A program made the position numbers and the translations under genes. This document shows, one piece after another, positions 26,576 to 33,967 of a stretch of DNA of 64,000 nucleotides (the stretch's first letter is position 1; each line of letters opens with the position of its first letter). Below the pieces are notes generated by a model. The model was not told where the DNA came from and did no database searches. It saw only the letters and a program-made list of their open reading frames with translations. The stretch comes from Amycolatopsis roodepoortensis (GTDB lineage Bacteria; Actinomycetota; Actinomycetes; Mycobacteriales; Pseudonocardiaceae): positions 930,001-994,000 of the forward strand of contig NZ_JADBEJ010000005.1 in the NCBI RefSeq assembly GCF_014873915.1. The letters are read 5' to 3'.

Positions 26576-27333
26576 GGCAAGCTCCTTCGCCTCTTCGCCG
26601 CGGCCTCGACGATCCACGTCATCGCCGGGTCCTCGCTCTTCATCCACTCCGGGTGCCACTGGACGCCGAGCACCGGTGCGCCCGGGAGCTCGACCGCTTC
26701 GATCACGCCATCGCTCGTCCGTCCGGTCACGACCAGGCCGGTGCCGCAGTGGTCGACGGCCTGGTGGTGCCACGAGTTGGTCATCGCGTGCTCGCCGAAC
26801 AGGCCGGCGGCGATCGAGCCTTTTTCGAAGGACACGAGATGATCGGCGGTGCCGTCGGTCGGCGCGGTCTCCGCCGACAGATGGCTCACGGGTCCGGCAG
26901 GCAGGTCGGCGACGAGGGTGCCGCCGAGGGCGACGTTGAGCACCTGCATCCCCCGGCAGACGCCGAGCACCGGAATCCCTTCCTCCAGCGCGGCACGGAC
27001 GAGCCCGAGTTCGTATTCGTCCCGCTCGCTGTCGTGGACCATCGGGTCCAGCCGCGGATCGACGTCGCGGACCACACCCGGGTCGCCACCCCAGAACGCC
27101 GGGTGGACGTCCTGCCCACCGGTGACGACCACCCCGGAGAGCTGCCGGCAGATCTCCGCCGCGTCGGTGTCGTAGGAGAGATGCACCGGCAGCCCGCCGG
27201 CCTGCGCGATCCGGCTCGCGAAGTCCGACATGTAGCTGTCGAGGCAACGGTCTCCGTATCGCTCGTCGGCTCCCTCGATCAGCTCCAGCCGGAACCGCCT
27301 GCCGGTGATGCCGATCAGCGGACGCGCGCTCAC
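26572..27333 (-). CDS. PuuD-like gamma-glutamyl hydrolase (peptidase C26)
   Basis: A 253-residue class I glutamine-amidotransferase-fold hydrolase from GTG 27333. The nucleophile is Cys126 in VLGVCRGMQVLN, and the His-Glu pair lies in GVQWHPEWM near residue 230. VVVTGGQDVHPAFWG and the family signature place it with gamma-glutamyl-GABA hydrolases. It would free the product acid from its gamma-glutamyl cap, closing the Puu-like cycle. It overlaps the glutamine-synthetase-like gene (GTGA) and the fusion gene (ATGA), so the three are coupled. Confidence 0.93.
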   Translation of the reverse strand: MSARPLIGITGRRFRLELIEGADERYGDRCLDSYMSDFASRIAQAGGLPVHLSYDTDAAEICRQLSGVVVTGGQDVHPAFWGGDPGVVRDVDPRLDPMVHDSERDEYELGLVRAALEEGIPVLGVCRGMQVLNVALGGTLVADLPAGPVSHLSAETAPTDGTADHLVSFEKGSIAAGLFGEHAMTNSWHHQAVDHCGTGLVVTGRTSDGVIEAVELPGAPVLGVQWHPEWMKSEDPAMTWIVEAAAKRRRSLP

Positions 27334-28667
27334 GGGAACTCGAAGTAGCGGGTGGACTCCCACTGGGAGAGTTCGGCGAACGGGTCGCCGCCTTTGGTGT
27401 GGAACTCCATCCACTCCCAGCGCCGTGACGCGACCCAGAAGTCCACGAACTCGTCACCGAGGTACTCGCGCAGAAGCGGGTCGGCGCCCAGGGCCGCGGC
27501 CGCCTTCGACATCGTGTCCGGGATCCGGGGCACGCCGGCGCTGTCGGGCAGGCACCAGGCCATGTCCGTGACCTGCCCCGGTGGTTCGATCTCCCGCTCC
27601 ACACCGGCCAGCACCCCGGCGAGCACGCCCGCCAGCGCGAGATAGGGGTTCACGTCGGCACCGGGAAGCCGATACTCGAGGCGCGAGTACTTCGGGTGGC
27701 CGGTGATGGCGCGCACCGCGGCCGTCTTGTTGTTTTCGCCCCAGCTGACGACGGTGGGCGGTCCGGTGAAGTCGACCAGCCGCCGGTAGGACGTGATCTG
27801 CGGCAACGCGAGCGAGGTGTTGCCCGCCATCGTGGCCAGTAGTCCCCCGACCGCGTGCCGCATCAGCGGAGACGGGCCGTCTTCGGCGAAGAACCGGTTC
27901 ACTCCGTCGCTCTGGAGCGACAGGTTGAGGTGGGCGCCCTGGCCGTAACCCGCCGTCGGTTTGGCCATGAAGGTCACCGTGTGGTCCTGCTCGAACGCGA
28001 CCTCACGCATGACCTGCCGGGTCCGTGCCCAGGAGTCGGCCAGCGTGATCGGGTCCGTCGGCGGCAGGTTCAGCTCCGTCTGCCCGGCGGCGGCCTCGTC
28101 GGTCCAGGCCTCCCAAGCGATGCCGAGCCGATCGAGGCGGCCGACGACCGCTTCCATGTAGTCGACCCAGTCCTTGGACCTCGCCAAGTGATAGGTGGCT
28201 CCCGTGCCGCCGCCCAAGGGCGTGAGGTCCCGGTACCCGAGCTTTCGCGCCTCCTGAACGGATTCCTCGAACAGGGTCGCTTCGATCTCCACGGCGACGG
28301 TCGCGGTGTACCCGAGAACGGCGAGCCGGGCCACCAGCTTCCGCACGAGGTTCCGCGGGCAGATCGGCACGGGCGTGCCGTCCTTCAGCCAGTAGTCGCC
28401 GATGACCGAGTCCAGGCCCGGCTTCCATTCGACGAAGGTCGACAGGTCGGGGATCATCTGGATGTCGTAAAGGTTGCCGCGCCAGTCCGGGAAGGCGTCA
28501 CCGAGGACGATCTCGTTGCCGAGGTCGATCGCGAACAGGATGTCGGCGAAGGCGAAGCCGCTGTTCTTGCCTGACGCGAACTTCGTGCTCGACACGGTCT
28601 TGCCGAGAAGGCTTCCGTCATGATTCGTCGCTTCGAGGCGCACGGCGCGGTTCTTGAGATCAGACAT
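27330..28667 (-). CDS. Glutamine-synthetase-like gamma-glutamyl-amine ligase (PuuA/GlnA4-like)
   Basis: A 445-residue GS-fold enzyme. It keeps AVEIEATLFEES, the glutamate-binding region DEAAAGQTELNLPP, TFMAKPTAGYGQGAHLNLSL (the canonical histidine loop is altered), ENNKTAAVRAITG and SRLEYRLPGADVNPY. The changed substrate loop and lack of the adenylylation tyrosine region of GlnA fit the PuuA/GlnA3/GlnA4/IpuC group, which glutamylates amines instead of ammonia. ATP-dependent capping of the amine should be the first step of the island's pathway. It starts eight bases inside the end of the SCP2-like gene. Confidence 0.9.
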   Translation of the reverse strand: MSDLKNRAVRLEATNHDGSLLGKTVSSTKFASGKNSGFAFADILFAIDLGNEIVLGDAFPDWRGNLYDIQMIPDLSTFVEWKPGLDSVIGDYWLKDGTPVPICPRNLVRKLVARLAVLGYTATVAVEIEATLFEESVQEARKLGYRDLTPLGGGTGATYHLARSKDWVDYMEAVVGRLDRLGIAWEAWTDEAAAGQTELNLPPTDPITLADSWARTRQVMREVAFEQDHTVTFMAKPTAGYGQGAHLNLSLQSDGVNRFFAEDGPSPLMRHAVGGLLATMAGNTSLALPQITSYRRLVDFTGPPTVVSWGENNKTAAVRAITGHPKYSRLEYRLPGADVNPYLALAGVLAGVLAGVEREIEPPGQVTDMAWCLPDSAGVPRIPDTMSKAAAALGADPLLREYLGDEFVDFWVASRRWEWMEFHTKGGDPFAELSQWESTRYFEFP

Positions 28668-29319
28668 CGAAACGAACCCTCCAGGAAGCGGCCGTCATGA
28701 CCGACAGTTGCGACAGCGTGCCCTTCACCCGCAGGCCGGCCGCCAAGGAGGCGGCGAAGTCGTCCGCTCCACTGAGGACACCGGCGAGCACGTCGGATGG
28801 CCCCGCGATCAGGTACTCGGTCGGGCCGTCGCCGAACCGGTGCCGCTCCGGGCCGCCGGGGCCATCCGCGTCGACGATCAACACATCGGGAATGCCGGGG
28901 ATTTTCCTTGTCACCGACCAGAAATTCTGGGCGGCCGCACGCCAGTGCGGCAATGGCGGCGCCAACGCCCGCAGGATGCCGGCGGCCAGGACGACATCAC
29001 CGGACGGCTCCCCCACAGCGGCGAAGCGCGCCAGCAGATCGACGACGACCACCGCGCCGGGGTCGATCACGGCTCCACCGGACACCGTGATCGCCTTGCT
29101 GTCAAAGGAGATCGTCGCGGTCTGCGGCGTGTCGTGGGAACGGACCACCACGGTGCCGGCGGACCGGTCCAAGACCTCCTGTGCGTGACCGATCCGCGAC
29201 GAGTCACGCAAAGTACGCCCGATCAGCCGGACGACCGGACTCGCGTCGTCGTCGATGGTGACGGGAAGGGCCGAGCCCTCCCTCACGGGCGCCTCGGGAA
29301 ACGTCATGATCTCGGCCAT
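28660..29319 (-). CDS. SCP2-like protein, first gene of the leftward operon
   Basis: A 219-residue soluble protein from ATG 29319. The first 110 residues (VVRLIGRTLRDSSRIGHAQE; SFDSKAITVSGGAVIDPGAV) match nothing I know. The last 60 residues read EYLIAGPSDVLAGVLSGADD and LAAGLRVKGTLSQLSVM, the pattern of sterol-carrier-protein-2-like lipid-binding domains. Leading an operon for a glutamylation and CoA pathway, it may bind a hydrophobic substrate or acyl-CoA. It overlaps the next gene by eight bases. Confidence 0.7.
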   Translation of the reverse strand: MAEIMTFPEAPVREGSALPVTIDDDASPVVRLIGRTLRDSSRIGHAQEVLDRSAGTVVVRSHDTPQTATISFDSKAITVSGGAVIDPGAVVVVDLLARFAAVGEPSGDVVLAAGILRALAPPLPHWRAAAQNFWSVTRKIPGIPDVLIVDADGPGGPERHRFGDGPTEYLIAGPSDVLAGVLSGADDFAASLAAGLRVKGTLSQLSVMTAASWRVRFDV

Positions 29320-29357
29320 CAGCGGCCCTTTCGATCTTGGCGACGATCGCGCCAGAG

Positions 29358-29385
29358 TTAGTCAAATGACTCGATCAATTGACGA
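29358..29385. promoter_or_regulatory. Candidate TetR operator at the leftward operon promoter
   Basis: TTAGTCAAATGACTCGATCA followed by ATTGAC. The core TGACTCGATCA differs at two positions from TGACTTAATCA. It lies about 40 bases upstream of the SCP2-like gene's start. Confidence 0.5.
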
Positions 29386-29480
29386 AGATGATGGGCACCC
29401 TCCTGCGGCTTTGTCAACAGCCCCTTTCGGGCGAGCTCCCGAACCACCCCTTGACGAGGGGTCGAAGTTGTCACACACTA

Positions 29481-29505
29481 GATCACCTGACTTAATCAGA
29501 TGACC
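29481..29505. promoter_or_regulatory. Candidate TetR operator at the rightward operon promoter
   Basis: CTGACTTAATCAG at 29487-29499 shares the 11-base core TGACTTAATCA with the palindrome before the TetR gene. Outer bases TCA/TGA extend the symmetry. It is 21 bases before the start of the hotdog gene, whose ribosome site is TAGGAG. Confidence 0.65.
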
Positions 29506-29519
29506 TACTAGGAGTTCTG

Positions 29520-29900
29520 ATGCACGTCATCCACCAGCGCTACGTCGCCTACTCCGAGGCTCATTACGCCGGAAATCTCGTCGACGGCGCGTACGGCCTG
29601 GCGCTGTTCGGCGACGCCGGAACTCATCTCGCGATCGTCACGGACGGCCACGAGGGCCTCTTCGCGGGCTACTCGTCCGTGGAATTCCTGGCGCCGGTGC
29701 GCGGCGGCGACGTCATCGAGGTCGAGGCACGGCTCGCGGCGAAAGGCACCAGGAGCCGGACGATCGACTTCGAGCTGCGCGTCATCGCCCGGTCCGTCGA
29801 CGGCACGGGCGCAGCGGAAATCCTCGCCGAACCCATCGTCGCCACCCGCGCCCGCGGGACCGGCGTCGTCCCCGCCAACCGAGAAGGAAGTGCAGCATGA
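29520..29900 (+). CDS. Hotdog-fold 3-aminoacyl-CoA ammonia-lyase-like protein
   Basis: A 126-residue single hotdog domain from ATG 29520 (ribosome site TAGGAG). The opening EAHYAGNLVDGAYGLALFGD and then DGHEGLFAGYSSVEFLAPV follow the pattern of 3-aminobutyryl-CoA ammonia-lyase from lysine fermentation and beta-alanyl-CoA ammonia-lyase. The closing GGDVIEVEARLAAKGTRSRT also fits. It may add or remove ammonia at C3 of an acyl-CoA or act as a related thioesterase. Its stop overlaps the monooxygenase start by four bases. Confidence 0.8.
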   Translation: MHVIHQRYVAYSEAHYAGNLVDGAYGLALFGDAGTHLAIVTDGHEGLFAGYSSVEFLAPVRGGDVIEVEARLAAKGTRSRTIDFELRVIARSVDGTGAAEILAEPIVATRARGTGVVPANREGSAA

Positions 29901-31417
29901 ACGACGCAGACGCGACGGAGGCCGCCGACATCGTCGTCATCGGCGCCGGCATCTCCGGTATCGGCGCTACCCAGCACCTGAGGAACGATTTTCCCGACAA
30001 GAAGATCATCCTGCTGGAGTCCCGCGACTCGATCGGCGGTACCTGGGACCTGTTCCGCTATCCGGGTGTCCGGTCCGACTCCGATCTGCACACCTACGCC
30101 TACGAGTTCAAGCCGTGGCGGCATCGGAGCGCGATCGCCGAAGCGCCGCTGATCCGCGAATACCTCGACGAGACGGTGAGCGAGTTCGGCCTCGACACCG
30201 TGCTGCGGCTCCGGCACCGGGTGACCTCCGCGGACTGGTCGAGCGCCGAAGCGCGCTGGACGCTTCAAGTGACCGCGACCGACGACGCCGGCACCGAACG
30301 CACGAAGACGATCAAGACCCGCTTCGTCTTCAGCGCCACCGGCTACTACCGATACGACGAGGGGTACACGCCCCACTTCGAGGGTCGTGACGACTTCCGG
30401 GGCGACATCCTGCATCCCCAGCACTGGCCCGAGGACTACGACCACCGCGGCAAACGTGTCGTGATCATCGGAAGTGGCGCGACGGCCGTGACCATGCTCC
30501 CGGCCATGCTGACCGGCGACGGCGCCGCTGCGCACGTGACGATGCTCCAGCGCACCCCCAGCTACATCGCCTCCCAGCCGCGGTTCGACAACATCGCCGT
30601 CAAGCTCACCAAATTGCTCGGAGCCAAGCGCGGCTACGCGGCCACACGGCTGAAGAACATCTGGATCGACTTCCTGCTCGTCTCCACCCTGCGCAAATTC
30701 CCCGACTTCGGCCGGAAGGCGCTTCGCAAGTGGACGCTCAAGGAGCTTCCGCCGCACATCGACGTGGACACCCATTTCAATCCGCCGTACGCGCCGTGGG
30801 ACGAGCGTCTCTGCGTCACCCCGGACGGAGAGTTCTTCAAGGCACTCCGTGCGGGCAACGCCGACGTGGTCACCGACCGGATCGACCGCTTCACCGAGGA
30901 CGGCATCCTGCTGAAATCGGGGAAGACGCTGGAGGCCGACGTCATCGTCACCGCGACCGGCCTCGTCATGCAGATGCTGGGCGGCATCCAGCCCACAGTG
31001 GACGGTCACCCGGTGAAGATGTCCGACGCCCTCCTTTATCGCGGCGCCCTCATCTCCGGAATCCCGAACTGGGCCATGATGCTCGGTTACACGAAGGCGT
31101 CCTGGACCCTCCGCCTGAGCAACGTGTGCCGCCTGGTCGGCGACGTGCTCCGCCGCATGGACGCCAACGGCTACGACATCGCGGTCCCGGTCGTCCCGGA
31201 CGGACTCCCCACCGCGGACCTCCTCGACCTCACCGCGGGCTACATGCAACGGGCCAAACCCGAACTTCCCCGCCAGGGCACCGAATTGCCGTGGCGGATG
31301 CACACGACCTTCGTCAAGGACAACCGGCTCTTCAAAGGGCGGCTCGTCGACGAGAACATCCAGTTCTCCGTCCGGGCACCCGCCGCCGACCTCACGGGCG
31401 CGGCGGCCGACTCATGA
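29897..31417 (+). CDS. EthA/MymA-like Baeyer-Villiger monooxygenase
   Basis: A 506-residue flavin monooxygenase. FAD Rossmann motif GAGISG at 16-21; SIGGTWDLFRYPGVRSDSDL at 45-64; the BVMO fingerprint FRGDILHPQHWP at about 167-178; NADPH motif IGSGATAV near 191. The spacing and the DLFRYPG segment place it with EthA-type enzymes, which insert oxygen beside a ketone and need FAD and NADPH. An esterase gene follows directly (ATGA overlap), the usual partner that cleaves the ester or lactone formed. Ketone substrate unknown. Confidence 0.93.
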   Translation: MNDADATEAADIVVIGAGISGIGATQHLRNDFPDKKIILLESRDSIGGTWDLFRYPGVRSDSDLHTYAYEFKPWRHRSAIAEAPLIREYLDETVSEFGLDTVLRLRHRVTSADWSSAEARWTLQVTATDDAGTERTKTIKTRFVFSATGYYRYDEGYTPHFEGRDDFRGDILHPQHWPEDYDHRGKRVVIIGSGATAVTMLPAMLTGDGAAAHVTMLQRTPSYIASQPRFDNIAVKLTKLLGAKRGYAATRLKNIWIDFLLVSTLRKFPDFGRKALRKWTLKELPPHIDVDTHFNPPYAPWDERLCVTPDGEFFKALRAGNADVVTDRIDRFTEDGILLKSGKTLEADVIVTATGLVMQMLGGIQPTVDGHPVKMSDALLYRGALISGIPNWAMMLGYTKASWTLRLSNVCRLVGDVLRRMDANGYDIAVPVVPDGLPTADLLDLTAGYMQRAKPELPRQGTELPWRMHTTFVKDNRLFKGRLVDENIQFSVRAPAADLTGAAADS

Positions 31418-32457
31418 CCGCGGCTCGCCGGCGTCTTCAGCGGGCCCTCGTCATCGCCCTGAGCCGCACTCCTCCCCCGCTCCTCAAACTGCTGGCACAC
31501 CCTCCGGTCAACAACGCCGGCGATCGGATGGCGCCCGACGTCGCCCTCCTGATGAAACTCACGGAAGCCGGTGGCGACTACAGCGACCTGCCGGTGGCCG
31601 CCGCCCGGGAGGTCACCGAACGCGACGCGGCACTGTTCGCCGACCGGATCGCGCCTTGCCCCGTCGAGCAGGACGTGGATCTCGGCGAGGGACTATGGGC
31701 GACCCGCTACAGCTGCGGAACCCCGAACCGAGGTTTGCTCCTTTTCTTCCACGGCGGCGGATTCGTACTGGGGAGCCGCGCGAGTTACGCCGCGCCGGCG
31801 CGGATGCTCGCCCAGGGAACGGGCGCCGACGTCCTGTCCGTCGAGTACCGGCTCGCACCCGAGCACTCGTTCCCGGCGGCGCACGAAGACGCACTCGCCG
31901 CGTGGCGGTACGCCGTCGACCACGCCGCCGACTGGGGAATCGACCCGCACCGGATCGTCGTCGCCGGTGAAAGCGCCGGAGGCAACATCGCCGCCGTGCT
32001 CTGCCGGCAACTTCGTGGTCAGGCCGTCCAGCCGATGATGCAGGTGCTCATCCAGCCGGTCACCGACATCTCGGAACGACGGCCCTCCCAGCACGAGTTC
32101 GCGGGGTCCCCCGCGTTGTCGGCGAAGCAGATCGCGTGGTTCATGGACCACTACCTCCCCGATGGGACCGACCATCTCGACCCTCGGGTTTCCCCTTTGC
32201 TCGCCGGAGACCTCGCAGGTCTCCCCCGGGCCATTGTCGCCGTCGCCGGATTCGACCCGCTCCGCGACGACGGACTCGCTTACGCGGCCGCGTTGGCGGA
32301 AAGCGGCGTACCGGCGGAGGTGCTCCACGAACGTGAACTCGTGCACGGCTACATCGCCTTCACCGCGATCAGCCCGAGCAGCAGGAGGGCCACGCGACGG
32401 CTGGTACGGGCCATTTCCTCGGCGCTGACGTCGACACCTGCACGGAGCGCATCATGA
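31414..32457 (+). CDS. Hormone-sensitive-lipase family esterase
   Basis: A 347-residue alpha/beta hydrolase of the HSL (type IV) family: oxyanion HGGG at 113-116, VEYRLAPEHSFPAA at about 143-156, nucleophile Ser187 in GESAGGN, then AGFDPLRDDG (Asp) and ELVHGYI (His). It resembles LipR, encoded beside the mymA monooxygenase in mycobacteria. In this operon it likely cleaves the ester or lactone made by the BVMO. Coupled by four-base overlaps to both neighbours. Confidence 0.93.
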   Translation: MTAARRRLQRALVIALSRTPPPLLKLLAHPPVNNAGDRMAPDVALLMKLTEAGGDYSDLPVAAAREVTERDAALFADRIAPCPVEQDVDLGEGLWATRYSCGTPNRGLLLFFHGGGFVLGSRASYAAPARMLAQGTGADVLSVEYRLAPEHSFPAAHEDALAAWRYAVDHAADWGIDPHRIVVAGESAGGNIAAVLCRQLRGQAVQPMMQVLIQPVTDISERRPSQHEFAGSPALSAKQIAWFMDHYLPDGTDHLDPRVSPLLAGDLAGLPRAIVAVAGFDPLRDDGLAYAAALAESGVPAEVLHERELVHGYIAFTAISPSSRRATRRLVRAISSALTSTPARSAS

Positions 32458-33815
32458 CCGAATCCCTCCACGAGCACACGACGGACGTCGTCGTGGTCGG
32501 CGCCGGTATCGCCGGGTTGATGGCGGCGACCACACTGTCCGATCGGGACGTCGTCGTACTCGAAGCCGGCAGCCGAGCCGGAGGACGCGTGGAGTCGGTC
32601 CGCCGAGGTGACTACTGGATCAACCTCGGCACCCAGTTCACCGAAGGCACCGGCCCGCTGATCGAAGCCCTCGAACGCCACCGGATCGGCATGGGGACGT
32701 TGGCGGGCAAGAAGGTGGCCCTCGCGCTCCACGGAAAACAGGTCGACACCTCGAATCCGTTCGCCCTGATGTTCCGGTCCCGGATGACCTTGCGGGACCG
32801 GGTCGCGCTCGCGGCCGTCGGCGCCCGCATCCTCGCGGCGGCACCGTTCCTGCAACTGAACCCGGGCAACCGCCTGGCGAAGCGAGTGCGTGCGAAGCTC
32901 GACGCCCTCTCCGCGTCATACGTGCTCCGAGGGATCAAGTCCGACGTCGCGCGGGACATGGTCCGGTCGTGGTCCGGGCAATGGATGGGCTGCGAACCCG
33001 AGGAAACCGCCGCGACCCAGTTCGTCGTCTCGATGGGCATTCTCCTGACCGACCCGGCGAAGGTGCCCAATTTCTCCCTGCCGGAAGGAGGAAACCAGAC
33101 CCTCACCGACATCCTGGCCGCCGACCTCGGCGATCGGCTGCGGCTGAACTCCCCGGTGCGATCGGTGGAACGAACCGAAGACGGCGTCGTCGTGGACTAC
33201 CACGACGAAAACGGACCCGCGCGTATCCGAGCCCGCCGCGCGATCGTGGCCGTTCCCAGCGATGTCGCGATCAAGATCCTGCCAGGCCTCCCGGCCGGGT
33301 ACCGGACTGCGTTCGACGACATCCACTACGGCCGGTACGTGGTGGTGGGCTTCTTCACCAGCGAGGAGGGCCCGCAACAGTGGGACGACTACATCGCCGT
33401 GTCGACGCCCCAGCTGTCGTTCCAGGCGATGTTCAACCACGCCGCGGCCCTGCGCGGTCCCGGTCCACGCAAGCCGGGCGGCGCGCTCGCGTGCTTCGCC
33501 GGCGGCGCCGTGGCCGACGACCTCTTCAAGCTCACCGATGAGGAGATCGTCACCCGGTTCACCGCGGACCTCCTCTCGCTCTATCCCGAACTCGAGGGGA
33601 AGCTCGGCGAGGGGATCGTCCGGCGCCACCACCGGGTCGTGCCGTTCTGGGCGCCCGGCGGACGCGCTTCACTGCCGACGCTGCGCGAACACCTCGGCCC
33701 CATCTATCTGGCCGGTGACTACCAGCTCGACATGCCCTCACTCGCCGACGCCGCCTCATCAGGCGAACGGGCCGCCAAGCAGGTTCTCGCGAGCCTGTCG
33801 CGCCCAGCACACTGA
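32454..33815 (+). CDS. Flavin amine-oxidase-like protein
   Basis: A 453-residue flavoprotein with VVVVGAGIAGLMAATTLS at residues 12-29, VLEAGSRAGGRVESV (the GG-doublet), a substrate-domain segment SVMGILLTDP-like region near residue 190, and the FAD-contacting end LGPIYLAGDYQLDMPSLADA. This is the monoamine-oxidase/protoporphyrinogen-oxidase group. It could deaminate an amine to the ketone used by the BVMO, or desaturate an intermediate. Last gene of the rightward operon. Confidence 0.88.
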   Translation: MTESLHEHTTDVVVVGAGIAGLMAATTLSDRDVVVLEAGSRAGGRVESVRRGDYWINLGTQFTEGTGPLIEALERHRIGMGTLAGKKVALALHGKQVDTSNPFALMFRSRMTLRDRVALAAVGARILAAAPFLQLNPGNRLAKRVRAKLDALSASYVLRGIKSDVARDMVRSWSGQWMGCEPEETAATQFVVSMGILLTDPAKVPNFSLPEGGNQTLTDILAADLGDRLRLNSPVRSVERTEDGVVVDYHDENGPARIRARRAIVAVPSDVAIKILPGLPAGYRTAFDDIHYGRYVVVGFFTSEEGPQQWDDYIAVSTPQLSFQAMFNHAAALRGPGPRKPGGALACFAGGAVADDLFKLTDEEIVTRFTADLLSLYPELEGKLGEGIVRRHHRVVPFWAPGGRASLPTLREHLGPIYLAGDYQLDMPSLADAASSGERAAKQVLASLSRPAH

Positions 33816-33829
33816 CCTTGCCGGTCGAA

Positions 33830-33865
33830 CCGGACGGCGGCCGCCGAGGCCGACGCCTCGTCCGG
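33830..33865. terminator. Possible terminator between convergent genes
   Basis: Six-base outer arms CCGGAC/GTCCGG and five-base inner arms GAGGC/GCCTC around CGAC, with a GGCGGCCGCC bulge on one side. It lies just after the amine-oxidase-like stop. Confidence 0.4.
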
Positions 33866-33967
33866 CAGCGCGGCCGTGTGCTCCCGCCGGCGTGGCGGGC
33901 CGCGTCGCACGAACAGGACCTAGGGCGAAAACGCGATGACCGCTGTCGTCGCGCTTGCGCGGCATTG

